Shown here: positions 18,628 to 27,377 of the stretch, piece by piece | How the letters are laid out: each line of letters starts with the position of its first letter | Position numbering within the stretch: position 1 is the first letter of the stretch | DNA from: Candidatus Krumholzibacteriota bacterium | Lineage (GTDB): Bacteria; Krumholzibacteriota; Krumholzibacteriia; LZORAL124-64-63 | DNA length: 64,000 nt | Direction: 5' to 3' | NCBI GenBank assembly: GCA_024275485.1 | Contig: JAJRZA010000002.1 | Span: 1-64,000 of the forward strand | Notes under the pieces: model-generated | Database searches by the model: none | Told to the model about the DNA's origin: nothing | What the model saw: only the letters and a program-made list of their open reading frames with translations | Position numbers and translations under genes: made by a program

Positions 18628-18672
18628 TTGCAGTCCAGCCAACGAAATGTTTTTGTTCGTTAGACAGAAATG

Positions 18673-18690
18673 GGCTTCGTGCGCGAAGCC
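18673..18690 (+). other. Short hairpin between the two cytochrome genes
   Basis: GGCTTCG (18673-18679) pairs with CGAAGCC (18684-18690) around TGCG. It lies just upstream of the GAGGAG ribosome site of the second cytochrome and may tune its translation. Confidence 0.4.
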
Positions 18691-18712
18691 TGACCAACCC
18701 CGAGGAGATGTC

Positions 18713-19432
18713 ATGAAGAAGATCTGGATGATCAACGCCCTATTGGTCATGATTCTGGCCGCTTCGGTCGGCCTGGCCGAAGATCCCGTCTGGAACGCCG
18801 AAGGTGGTGAAAAAGAAGAAGCCATGCACCTGGAACCCAATCTGGAAAATGGTCGCGACGTTTATGAAGTATGCGCCGCTTGTCACCTGACCGAAGGTTG
18901 GGGCACCAAGGAAGGCACCTTTCCGCAATTGGCCGGGCAGCATGTCCGGGTGGCCATCAAGCAGTTGGCTGATATCCGCGCCTTGAATAGGGATAACCCC
19001 ACCATGTATCCTTTCGCACTACCAGAAGCCATTGGTGGGCCACAGTCTCTGGCTGATGTCTCAGCTTACATTGCCCAGTTGCCCATGAATCCGGACAACG
19101 GCAAAGGTGTGGGAGAAGTTGGCAGCCCTGAGTTCGAAAAAGGCAAAAAGCTTTATGCTGACAACTGCACCGAGTGCCACGGCCTAACTGGTTATGGAAT
19201 TGAAGAGAAATTCTTCCCCCGCATCCAGGGCCAGCACTACAACTACATGCTGCGTCAGTTCGAGTGGATCCGCGACGGCAAGCGCCGCAACGCCAACCCC
19301 GACATGGTCAAGCAGATCGTCGGTTTCAGCGATGAAGACATGCGCAACGTGATCAACTACGTTTCCCGCATTGAGGTGCCCAAAGAAGACCTGGCTCCTT
19401 CGGTTGATTGGCTGAACCCGGACTTCGACTAG
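18713..19432 (+). CDS. Second dihaem cytochrome c of the nos cluster
   Basis: A 239-residue exported protein with a clear Sec signal (LLVMILAASVGLA, cut near residue 22) and two haem motifs, CAACH at 54-58 and CTECH at 152-156, again cytochrome c4-like (FPQLAGQH and FFPRIQGQHYNYMLRQFEWI). It is soluble in the periplasm, unlike the lipoprotein upstream. It corresponds by position to NosC2. ATG 18713 follows GAGGAG; a longer frame starting upstream would hide the signal peptide. Confidence 0.88.
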   Translation: MKKIWMINALLVMILAASVGLAEDPVWNAEGGEKEEAMHLEPNLENGRDVYEVCAACHLTEGWGTKEGTFPQLAGQHVRVAIKQLADIRALNRDNPTMYPFALPEAIGGPQSLADVSAYIAQLPMNPDNGKGVGEVGSPEFEKGKKLYADNCTECHGLTGYGIEEKFFPRIQGQHYNYMLRQFEWIRDGKRRNANPDMVKQIVGFSDEDMRNVINYVSRIEVPKEDLAPSVDWLNPDFD

Positions 19433-19536
19433 ACATCCCCTGGGCCGGGTTGCCAATGCGCCGACCCGGCCTCTTGGCTTTTTCCATGGAATCAGGCTTT
19501 TTCGTCCTTGGTGGAAGAAGGAAGAAGGGTATAGGA

Positions 19537-20832
19537 ATGAACGCGAAAAGCGGCAAAATGATTCTCAGCAGCATACTGATCGTGATGGCGATCGGTTTGC
19601 TTTTTCCCATATACAACGCACCTGTTTGGTGGGTCTCCCTTGAGGCGCCACAGTATCCGAAAGAAGCTTTTCCTGACGGTGTCCGCATTCTCTTTCACCT
19701 GAATGGAGTTTTCAGCGGCTGCGAAAAAGTGGAGAAAACTGAAATTACCGAAGACGAAGCCCTCGACTGTGTGCACGAAATGGATACCATCAATCATTAT
19801 GTGGGGATGTATCCCATCGCCTCGGGCGGTCCGGTGGAATTGTTCTTCTCCATCTTTTTGCTGGCCCTGGTCGGGGTCATGTTGTTGGCTTACATGTGCG
19901 TGAGGCCCCTCATAAGAACCGGCATCATGGTGGTGGGTTTTGGCGCCCTGGCGGTATTCATGGGCATGTCCTGGTTGGGCAACGACGGCTTGAATCTGCT
20001 CAGCAACAATTACCTCAATGGCCGCATCACCGTCATCGGTGAAGAAGCCTCCGATGTGAATGACAAGGCAGCCTCTGCCACCGATGAGCAGCTGGCTTCT
20101 CTGAAAGCTGCTTTGGGTGAAGGCGGAGTTGATTTGCCTGAGGGCGTGGATGCCCTGGCGGCTCTGAAGGCTTCCCAGGCCGGTGAAGACGTTGAAGTGG
20201 CTGAAATTGACGAATCCGCATCCGCCGATGAATCCGCCCCAACTCAAGACGAAGCACAGTCGGGAAATTCCACCTCCAATATGTCAGGCAAGGATCTTAG
20301 CATTGCCTACTTTGAGGAAGCGTTCACCGAGTATCAAAAACGGTTTCCCGATGGGGGCGAAGAATGGAACGGCAGTGGGATTCAATTTCTTCCTTGGCAC
20401 TATGAAAAGAGCCTTGGCAAGTACTTCCGTGACCAGGCTGTGCTGGCACCAATGGTGGCCAAAATCAAGACTGCCGGGAACATTGTTTTCTGGGGTTTGC
20501 TGGTGATCATGGTTTTCCTTGTGGTGATGGCTCGCAAGCCCCAAGGCATCTTCAACTGGACGTTGATTCTGGTTCCCATGGGTCTTCCGGTGTACTTCAT
20601 CATAGAATACGTGTCCTGGTTGTGGTGGTACGGCCATAACATGAGCACAATGGGGGCTTTCAGCCTCAAGCCTTTCACACCCACCGCCTTTGGTCAGGGT
20701 AAAGTCGCCCAGTTCACCACCAACTCGTATCCCGACACCGGGTTCTGGTTGATCGTGTTGTTCGCGGTGCTCCTGGGTGTGGCGGCTTATTTGCGCAAAC
20801 AGGAACAAGATAGTGCTGAAACCAACCAATAG
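19537..20832 (+). CDS. NosB-like polytopic membrane protein of the nos cluster
   Basis: A 431-residue protein. One helix near residue 10-28 is followed by an outer loop with APQYPKEAF and NHYVGMYPI, a pattern I associate with membrane proteins of clade II nos clusters. Two more helices (about 100-122 and 128-147) follow. An acidic, Ala/Ser-rich insert (about 168-250) precedes a conserved WNGSGIQFLPWHYEKSLGKYF segment and about three C-terminal helices. Its position just before nosD matches nosB of Wolinella. The assignment is by position and topology, not a firm family match. GGAAGAAGGG precedes the ATG. Confidence 0.6.
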   Translation: MNAKSGKMILSSILIVMAIGLLFPIYNAPVWWVSLEAPQYPKEAFPDGVRILFHLNGVFSGCEKVEKTEITEDEALDCVHEMDTINHYVGMYPIASGGPVELFFSIFLLALVGVMLLAYMCVRPLIRTGIMVVGFGALAVFMGMSWLGNDGLNLLSNNYLNGRITVIGEEASDVNDKAASATDEQLASLKAALGEGGVDLPEGVDALAALKASQAGEDVEVAEIDESASADESAPTQDEAQSGNSTSNMSGKDLSIAYFEEAFTEYQKRFPDGGEEWNGSGIQFLPWHYEKSLGKYFRDQAVLAPMVAKIKTAGNIVFWGLLVIMVFLVVMARKPQGIFNWTLILVPMGLPVYFIIEYVSWLWWYGHNMSTMGAFSLKPFTPTAFGQGKVAQFTTNSYPDTGFWLIVLFAVLLGVAAYLRKQEQDSAETNQ

Positions 20833-22126
20833 CCTTCTGCCTGGAATACTTATTCTGGGTTTGTTGATAAGTCTGCCATCGATGGCATCGGCAGGCTTAC
20901 CGTCTTTTCAGGCACTCGTGGATGCAACCGAAGAAAACGGCACCCTAACACCGGAGGCGGGAACTTACGCCGGCCCGGTTTATATCGATTTTCCCATCAC
21001 CATCGACGGCTCAGCCGGTGTGACCATCGATGCCCAGGGCAAGGGCTCGGTCGTCTACCTGGAGAGCGATGGCGTCACCCTCAAGAATTTGCGCCTGATC
21101 AACTCGGGTAATTCCCACAATGATTTGGATTCCGGCGTCCAGGTGCGCGGCAATTTCAACATCATCAGGGATTGTGAAATCCTCAACTGCCTCTTCGGTA
21201 TTGATTTGCAGCAGTGCGAATTCTGCATCGTCAAGCGCAACAAGATCAACAGCAAGGACAAGGATCTGGGGCAGCGGGGCGACTCGGTGCGGCTTTGGTA
21301 CAGCTTCCACAACAAGGTCCAGGACAACGAGTGTTTTGATACCCGTGATATGGTGGTATGGTACAGCTCGAACAATGAAATCACCGGTAACACCGGCAGG
21401 AACAGTCGTTACTCCCTGCACTTCATGTATTCCAAATTCAACCTGGTGGAGAACAACAGCTACTTCAACAATACGGTGGGCATTTTTCTGATGTACAGCG
21501 ACGGTCTTGTGATTCGCAACAACATCATTGCCCACGCGGCGGGGCCCACGGGTATCGGCATCGGCTTCAAGGAAACCAGCGAGTTGATCATCGACGGCAA
21601 TACGGTGATGTACTGCGCCAGCGGTTTTTATATCGATGTCTCACCCTACCAGCCGGACACCATCAATCATTTCGAAAACAATATTTTGGCCTACAACGGT
21701 ATCGGTATTCGCTTCCTGAACGATTGGACGGGCAGCTGGTTCATGGACAACCAGTTTATCGACAACCTGACGCAGATTTTTGTGGGAGGCGGCAAGACCG
21801 CCAATCGAAACGTCTGGGAAGGCAACTACTGGAGCGACTACACCGGATTCGATCTGGACAAGGACGGGGTGGGCGATACACCCCACGAAATTTATTCCTA
21901 CGCAGATCGGATTTGGCGCGACAGTCCCTATTGCCAGTTTTTCAAGGGCTCCCCTTTGCTGGAAACCCTGGATTTTCTGGAGCGGCTGGTGCCCTTATCC
22001 GAACCGGATCTTCTGATCCGGGACAAGGCGCCGCTAATGCGGAAGGAGGAGGCGAGGACAATCCTGAAATTGGAGTCGGAAAATATTCTGGATCTTTTGT
22101 CCTCGGTTGATGATGGGAAACACTGA
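20813..22126 (+). CDS. nosD: NosD copper-site maturation protein
   Basis: A 437-residue periplasmic right-handed beta-helix protein (CASH/parallel beta-helix repeats from about residue 45 to 350, many NN- and GN-turns) needed with NosF and NosY to assemble CuZ in NosZ. Family features are DSVRLWYSF, DMVVWYSS, SLHFMYS and the C-terminal WEGNYWSDYTGFDLDKDGVGD. The signal peptide is LLPGILILGLLISLPSMASA. The best start is a GTG at 20813 with AGGAA upstream, overlapping the preceding gene by 20 bases. A closely related second NosD lies downstream on the other strand. Confidence 0.92.
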   Translation: MLKPTNSLLPGILILGLLISLPSMASAGLPSFQALVDATEENGTLTPEAGTYAGPVYIDFPITIDGSAGVTIDAQGKGSVVYLESDGVTLKNLRLINSGNSHNDLDSGVQVRGNFNIIRDCEILNCLFGIDLQQCEFCIVKRNKINSKDKDLGQRGDSVRLWYSFHNKVQDNECFDTRDMVVWYSSNNEITGNTGRNSRYSLHFMYSKFNLVENNSYFNNTVGIFLMYSDGLVIRNNIIAHAAGPTGIGIGFKETSELIIDGNTVMYCASGFYIDVSPYQPDTINHFENNILAYNGIGIRFLNDWTGSWFMDNQFIDNLTQIFVGGGKTANRNVWEGNYWSDYTGFDLDKDGVGDTPHEIYSYADRIWRDSPYCQFFKGSPLLETLDFLERLVPLSEPDLLIRDKAPLMRKEEARTILKLESENILDLLSSVDDGKH

Positions 22127-22961
22127 TAAAAAAGCGGCTAAAAAAGCGAACCCCAGAGGACGCCGGGAATTCCTGCGCACCATTGCCATGACAGCCGGTT
22201 TGGCCGGCGCGGCCATGCTGGGTCTTGTGCCCGTGGTTCGAGGGTGGGTCAACCGACAACGCCCCCCGGGAGCACTGGCGGAAAAAGAGTTTCTTGCTTC
22301 CTGTATCAAGTGTGGCCAGTGCGTTCAGGTGTGTCCTGTGGAAGCCATCCACCTGGCCGATATTGACGATGGTTTTGGTGTGGGCACCCCCTTTATCGAC
22401 TCGCGTAAACAGGCCTGTGATTTTTCCTGTGACGGTTTGCAGTGTGTTCTGGCCTGTCCCACCGGAGCCCTGACCCACCAAATCAATTATTCTCACCAAT
22501 CGGATATGGCCACGGCGGTTGTTGTTCGGCCGGACAAGTGTTTGGCCGTGCGTGGCAAAGGTTTCAAAGGATTGGCTCGTGGAGCCGATTTCAAGGGTAA
22601 GCTGCGCTTCGACCATATCGATCGCTGGAATCCACAGAATTTGAACGATCACCGATTCGACCTGGAACTGTGCGATCTGTGTGTGCGGCAGTGTCCCATC
22701 GAAATCCGCATCTCCCAGTGCGAAGCAGGGAATCCCCCTTCGGGCGATGAAAACCAGTGTCCCCCCCTGCCCGCGATCCGGTTGGTGGAAACAGGTGAAT
22801 TCGAAGGACGCAAAACCTTTGCGCCCGAAATCCTGGCTGGTTGTGTTGGCTGTGGTGTCTGCGAAATGATCTGTCCGGTGGAACCGGCGGTTATCGTGAT
22901 GGACAGCAGCGTGCGGGGCGAACCCATCAAGGTTCGTGTCGGAAATGGGGTGACCTCATGA
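22110..22961 (+). CDS. nosG: NosG/NapG-type ferredoxin
   Basis: A 283-residue exported ferredoxin with a twin-arginine motif RRREFLRTIAM near residues 17-27 and four [4Fe-4S] sites: CIKCGQCVQVCP, the CDFSC...CVLACP pair, CDLCVRQCP and CVGCGVCEMICP. In Wolinella-type clusters NosG works with the membrane protein NosH as a menaquinol dehydrogenase feeding cytochromes and NosZ. It overlaps the nosD end by 17 bases. The ribosome site is weak, so translation is probably coupled. Two adjacent ATGs (22110 and 22113) are both possible. Confidence 0.9.
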   Translation: MMGNTDKKAAKKANPRGRREFLRTIAMTAGLAGAAMLGLVPVVRGWVNRQRPPGALAEKEFLASCIKCGQCVQVCPVEAIHLADIDDGFGVGTPFIDSRKQACDFSCDGLQCVLACPTGALTHQINYSHQSDMATAVVVRPDKCLAVRGKGFKGLARGADFKGKLRFDHIDRWNPQNLNDHRFDLELCDLCVRQCPIEIRISQCEAGNPPSGDENQCPPLPAIRLVETGEFEGRKTFAPEILAGCVGCGVCEMICPVEPAVIVMDSSVRGEPIKVRVGNGVTS

Positions 22962-23935
22962 GACTGCTGATTGATTCACTGGCGGTACTTTTTGGTGCTG
23001 TACCCCGTCGGGCCGAACCGGAAGAATATTCCGAAGCGGCCAAGGCCCATCATGAGCTTCGCAACCAGAAGCGTACGCCTGAAGAACGGGAACACATCAA
23101 GGCCGACCGCCGCCACAAGGCCGCCCAGCCAAAAACCTGGCGTATCCGCCGCTGGATCGTATTAGTAGTGGTCAACCTGATTTTTGTCCTGTCCTACAGG
23201 TTTGATGTCCAGTTGGTGGAAGGAGCCTGGACCGGGTCGCGGTTTGTGGGTTTTCACCTGGCCGATTTGAATGCCGCCCTGCAGGTCATGCTGGCTTACA
23301 AGCAGGTGCTGATCAATCTGATGATCGGCATCGTCACCATATTTGTGGGTTGGTGGCTGCTAGGTGGCCGCACCTTCTGCTCCTGGGTGTGCCCTTACCA
23401 TTTGCTGGGGGAGTGGGCGGAAATACTTCACCTGAAATTGGCCAAGAAGGGCTGGGTCAAGCATCATGACTTTGATCGGCGCGGCCGTTTGTGGCTGTGG
23501 TTGATCTTTGCCGGGCTCGCTTTTCTAACCGGCTTCACCGTATATGAAACCATCTCCCCCACCGGTATTCTCAGTCGGGCGTTGATTTACGGGCCGGGAG
23601 TGGCAATGCTCTGGGTTGTGGCACTCTTGCTGTTCGAGGTTTTCTACTCTCGACGTTTCTGGTGCCGTTATGCCTGTCCCATTGGCCTGACTTACGGTCT
23701 GGTCGGCTCCATTTCACCTTTGAAGGTGGTTCACGATGCCAGCAAATGCTTCCACGACGGTGCTTGCCGCGCAGTTTGCATGGTTCCACATGTGCTGGAA
23801 CCCACACGAAAAGGCCATGCGTTCGAGATGAAAACCGCTCTCGGTGCCGATTGCACCCGCTGCGCCCGCTGTATCGACGCCTGTCCAACCAATGCCCTCG
23901 GCTTTCAGTTCAAAGCGATAGGAAAACCCAAGTGA
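22958..23935 (+). CDS. nosH: NosH/NapH-type membrane iron-sulfur quinol oxidase
   Basis: A 325-residue protein with four membrane helices. It has two CxxxCP motifs on the cytoplasmic side (CSWVCPYHLLGEW near 147 and CRYACPIG near 235) and a C-terminal ferredoxin part with CFHDGACRAVC and CTRCARCIDACP. NapH-type proteins oxidise menaquinol and pass electrons to the NapG-type partner. It starts in an ATGA overlap with nosG and ends in a GTGA overlap with nosF. Its presence gives this cluster a second quinol route to NosZ besides ACIII. Confidence 0.9.
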   Translation: MRLLIDSLAVLFGAVPRRAEPEEYSEAAKAHHELRNQKRTPEEREHIKADRRHKAAQPKTWRIRRWIVLVVVNLIFVLSYRFDVQLVEGAWTGSRFVGFHLADLNAALQVMLAYKQVLINLMIGIVTIFVGWWLLGGRTFCSWVCPYHLLGEWAEILHLKLAKKGWVKHHDFDRRGRLWLWLIFAGLAFLTGFTVYETISPTGILSRALIYGPGVAMLWVVALLLFEVFYSRRFWCRYACPIGLTYGLVGSISPLKVVHDASKCFHDGACRAVCMVPHVLEPTRKGHAFEMKTALGADCTRCARCIDACPTNALGFQFKAIGKPK

Positions 23936-24786
23936 TTCGTTTGGAGAACCTGAAAAAATCATTCCGCGGCACCGAGGTGCTCAAGGGATTGGACCTGGAG
24001 ATCATTCAGGGGGACCGCATTGCCCTGGTGGGCTCCAACGGTGCCGGCAAGACCACCATGATCCGTTGTCTGCTGGGTGAATACACCTATGAAGGCACGA
24101 TCCTGGTGAACGGCCTGATACCCCGCCAAAACCGGCGCGAAGTGCTCAAACGCATCGGTTTTGTGCCGCAGTTGCCTCCACCGTTGAAGATGACCGTCAG
24201 CCAGTTGCTGGATTTTTCATCGCAAATCTGCGACAGCGATCCTCGACGAATGACCGACCTCATCGACCAACTGGGCTTGTCCATGGATGACATGAAGAAC
24301 CGGCCTTTCAACAAACTCTCCGGTGGTGAAAAACAGAAAATCCTGATCAGCATTGCCCTGGGCCGCGATACCGATCTTTTGGTCCTGGACGAACCTGCGG
24401 CCAACCTGGATCCGGCGGCCCGTCAGGTCTTCTTTGCCATGCTGGCCGAGCGTCTTGAAAAAACTTCCATGATCATTTCCAGTCACCGTTTGGATGAAGT
24501 GTCGGCGTTGGTCAACCGGGTGGTTGAGATGGACCGTGGGCGCATCGTCCTGAACGACCATGTGGCCGATCGCACCGAAATGGCCAGTGTCCTGGACTGC
24601 GAAATCGAGTTGCACGAAGCGGACGCGGCTTTTGCCAAAACCGTGCAGACCTGGGATTTTCAGGCGGCGGAAGATGGTGTGACTTGGCGCGGCAAGGTGG
24701 CCGGTCCCGACCGTTTGCGCTTCCTGGGTATGCTGTCGCGCTATACCGGGTTGCTCAAGGGAATCGAAATGAAAGAGAAAAACTGA
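23932..24786 (+). CDS. nosF: NosF ABC transporter ATPase
   Basis: A 284-residue ATP-binding subunit of the NosFY transporter that supports CuZ assembly. Walker A is GSNGAGKTT near residue 35, the signature is LSGGEKQK, Walker B is LLVLDEP, and the switch His is in SSHRLDE. A poorly conserved C-terminal domain (about 220-284) follows. The start is a GTG overlapping the nosH stop (GTGA). A longer upstream frame is ruled out because it would overlap nosH by 270 bases. Confidence 0.93.
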   Translation: MIRLENLKKSFRGTEVLKGLDLEIIQGDRIALVGSNGAGKTTMIRCLLGEYTYEGTILVNGLIPRQNRREVLKRIGFVPQLPPPLKMTVSQLLDFSSQICDSDPRRMTDLIDQLGLSMDDMKNRPFNKLSGGEKQKILISIALGRDTDLLVLDEPAANLDPAARQVFFAMLAERLEKTSMIISSHRLDEVSALVNRVVEMDRGRIVLNDHVADRTEMASVLDCEIELHEADAAFAKTVQTWDFQAAEDGVTWRGKVAGPDRLRFLGMLSRYTGLLKGIEMKEKN

Positions 24787-25250
24787 TGCGGTTCTTCAGG
24801 ATGCAGGGGCTGTTCTTGGTATTGGGGTTTGTTCTGGTGGGGTTTGCCCTGACCGGTTGCTCCCAAAAGCCCAAAACAGGACCGGAAAAAGTTCGCTGGG
24901 ACCGGGTCATGTGTGAGCGCTGCATCATGGTTGTCAGCGACCACAATTATTCTGCCCAGGTCCGGGGTGGACCCGTCGGGAAAAAGACCAAGGTCTATTT
25001 CTTTGACGACCTGGGCTGTGCCGTGTTGTGGCTCGACGTGCAACCGTGGCTCGATGATCCGCGTACGGAAATCTGGGTCACTGATCATTCGGACGGCACC
25101 TGGCTCGATGCGGAAAAATGTTATTTCAGCAAGGGCCACATCACACCCATGGACTTCGAGTTGGGTGCCCAAACCAATGCCGATTCCGGGACACTCAATT
25201 ACCAACAGGCGCAGCAGCACATTCGCACTCGCGAACAGCAGGCTCACTAA
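24786..25250 (+). CDS. nosL: NosL copper chaperone lipoprotein
   Basis: A 154-residue outer-leaflet lipoprotein (lipobox ALTGC, Cys25) that delivers Cu(I) to the NosDFY complex. The copper site shows as MCERCIMVVSDHNYSAQV, with Cys43, Cys46 and Met48. Downstream YFFDDLGCAVLWL and KCYFSKGHITPM are typical NosL segments. It starts inside the nosF stop (TGATG), so the two are translationally coupled. Confidence 0.92.
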   Translation: MRFFRMQGLFLVLGFVLVGFALTGCSQKPKTGPEKVRWDRVMCERCIMVVSDHNYSAQVRGGPVGKKTKVYFFDDLGCAVLWLDVQPWLDDPRTEIWVTDHSDGTWLDAEKCYFSKGHITPMDFELGAQTNADSGTLNYQQAQQHIRTREQQAH

Positions 25251-25269
25251 CGAAGGGTTGGATAGGCCG

Positions 25270-26097
25270 ATGAAACAACTGATGCAACTGGCCCGGGCCG
25301 ATATTGGTGAATCCCTGCGAGCCCGCTGGTTTCTGGTCTACACCCTGGTTTTTGGCGGGGTGATGGTGGGTCTGTTTATTTCCGGCCTCACCGAATCGCG
25401 GGTGATGGGTTTCACGGGCTTGTCCAGATTGCTGGTAACCTACCTGCAGATCACCATGGCCATCCTGCCGATATTCATGCTGATCACCACGGTGCGCTCC
25501 GTCGTCGGCGACCGTGAGGCCGGGGTTTTCGAGTACATCCTGTCGCTGCCGGTGAGCATCGGCGCCTGGTATTGGGGCAAGTTGGCGGGACGTTTTCTGG
25601 TAGTCTTCTTGCCGGTGTTTGGGGCCATGATATTGGCTGTTGTATTCGGCGTGGTCAAAGGGGTGGCCATTCCCTGGTTCCAGGTTCTGTTTTACACGGG
25701 GTTGTTGGCGTCTTTGGCCTGGTGTTTCCTGGGTATCGGCATGTTGATTTCCACCTTGTCGCGCTCCACTGATGTGGCCCAGGGAGGGGCTTTTATTACC
25801 TGGCTGGTCCTGTTACTGTTTTTGGATCTTATTTTGTTGGCTGTCTTGATCAAGGAAGGCTTGCCGCCTGAGGGAGCTATTGCCATTTCGCTGGCCAACC
25901 CGCTGCAGTCTTTTCGCACCGCTTCGATGCTTTTGTTTGATCCTCAATTGGTTCTTTTGGGACCTTCAGCCTATGTGATTCTGGATAATTTCGGCCGTAG
26001 CTGGTATTTGGTTTGGGCCATGGTTTATCCGATTTTTGTCGGGTTGGGGTGTGCCGGGCTGGGGTTCTGGATTTTTAAAAGGGGGGATTATTCCTAG
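25270..26097 (+). CDS. nosY: NosY ABC transporter permease
   Basis: A 275-residue ABC-2-type permease with six helices. The N-terminal MKQLMQLARADIGESLRARW is the cytoplasmic coupling region and VVGDREAGVFEYILSLPVS is the conserved family stretch. It partners NosF, and the complex docks NosD on the periplasmic side. It is the last gene of the nos operon. The transcript probably ends in an AAATCAG/CTGATTT repeat (26108-26149) before the convergent second nosD. Confidence 0.92.
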   Translation: MKQLMQLARADIGESLRARWFLVYTLVFGGVMVGLFISGLTESRVMGFTGLSRLLVTYLQITMAILPIFMLITTVRSVVGDREAGVFEYILSLPVSIGAWYWGKLAGRFLVVFLPVFGAMILAVVFGVVKGVAIPWFQVLFYTGLLASLAWCFLGIGMLISTLSRSTDVAQGGAFITWLVLLLFLDLILLAVLIKEGLPPEGAIAISLANPLQSFRTASMLLFDPQLVLLGPSAYVILDNFGRSWYLVWAMVYPIFVGLGCAGLGFWIFKRGDYS

Positions 26098-26149
26098 CAG
26101 GCGGTTGAAATCAGTTGATGGGCACCGTTGGTGGTTCAAATCCTGATTT

Positions 26150-27376
26150 TTACTTTCGAACCCTCGGCAATGGGTCTTCAAAAATCATCACCGGTTCGGA
26201 AAACGGCACTAGCCTTTCCACAAAATCAATAACCTCCAAGGCAGGCGAACCCCTGAAAAACTTGGTCATGGAGCGATCCATCCAGATCCTGTCCGAGAAC
26301 AAGAACACCTTGTAGGGCTTGTCGCCAAAACCATCCCCATCCAGGTCGAATCCCACATAATCCTGCCAATAGTTACCGGACCAGTCGTTGCTCAAGGCAC
26401 TGGTCGGCCCGGTCACCGAAATCTGCTGAAAATTACCGTCGAAGTCGTTGTCGTGAATGATGTGGCCGCCCTTGTCGCCGTAGAAGAACATGGCCACATC
26501 GTTGTAGGCGAATTTGTTGCCGCGAATGTAGAGAATGTTCTCGGGAAAAGTGGGTGAGTTGGCCGTCAAACCCACCGCGCAATCCAGAATTTCATTGTAC
26601 TCGATGCGGGTCTGACTGCTGCCTTTGACGGCTATGGCCGATCCGCTGAGTTTGTCCTGATGCTCGATCCGGTTGTGGTGGATGTACAAGCTATCCGAAT
26701 AGACACCAACTATGCCGTGCTCGTTGTGGCGCAGAATATTGCCGGAGATTTCCACAGCCGTCGAAAAAATCAATTCCATGCCCATGCGACCGTAGGTGAT
26801 GCGGTTGCCGACGATGCGGTTGAAGGGCGAGTTGGTCAAAACCATGTCCCGCACCATGTAAATGTTGTTGTCCTCGATGAGGTTTTCGGTGCTGTACCAG
26901 AGGCGCACGCTTTCACCGCGCAGAGTCGGTTCGCGGTCGATAAGGGACGATATGGTGTTGTGACGAATGATGTTGCCGTTCCCCTGGGAGATGTGCACGC
27001 CAAAAAGAACATTGTCCAGCGTGTTGTTCTCGAAAAGCACATCGTCGGCCTGGATCAGCACTCCGCAGTCGACCTGGTCATGGGATCGTCCCGAGCCGGT
27101 GAGACGCAGATTGCGCACTACGACCCCATCGGCGGCGATGGTCAGCACGGAGCCTTCGCCTTGCCCGTTGATGGTTACTTTACCTCCACCATCAAAGACA
27201 ATTGGTTTGTTGATGACGATGGGGCCGGTATATTCACCAGGCGCCGGGCGAAGAGTATGGCCGTTTGGCGTCAGGTCCACCAGCAGTTGCAGGGCGGTGC
27301 CGGCTGTGGTGTTGGTCACCATCAACATAGTGGCAATCAAAACGACCAGAACCAGGTGCACTCGCCTGAATTTCAA
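26150..27376 (-). CDS. Second NosD-like beta-helix protein
   Basis: A 408-residue paralogue of NosD on the opposite strand, with signal peptide, parallel beta-helix repeats and the same landmarks: ESVRLWYSTENLIEDN, WSGNYWQDYVGFDLDGDGFGD and a C-terminus SDRIWMD...FVERLVPFSEP almost matching the operon NosD. It starts at a TTG one base after the stop of the upstream gene. The ribosome site GAGGTAG lies inside that gene, so the pair is coupled. Known nos clusters normally have one nosD. This copy may serve another metalloprotein, or assemble a second metal site such as one in the neighbouring pseudo-oxidase, but that is speculation. Confidence 0.85.
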   Translation of the reverse strand: MKFRRVHLVLVVLIATMLMVTNTTAGTALQLLVDLTPNGHTLRPAPGEYTGPIVINKPIVFDGGGKVTINGQGEGSVLTIAADGVVVRNLRLTGSGRSHDQVDCGVLIQADDVLFENNTLDNVLFGVHISQGNGNIIRHNTISSLIDREPTLRGESVRLWYSTENLIEDNNIYMVRDMVLTNSPFNRIVGNRITYGRMGMELIFSTAVEISGNILRHNEHGIVGVYSDSLYIHHNRIEHQDKLSGSAIAVKGSSQTRIEYNEILDCAVGLTANSPTFPENILYIRGNKFAYNDVAMFFYGDKGGHIIHDNDFDGNFQQISVTGPTSALSNDWSGNYWQDYVGFDLDGDGFGDKPYKVFLFSDRIWMDRSMTKFFRGSPALEVIDFVERLVPFSEPVMIFEDPLPRVRK

Positions 27377-27377
27377 T

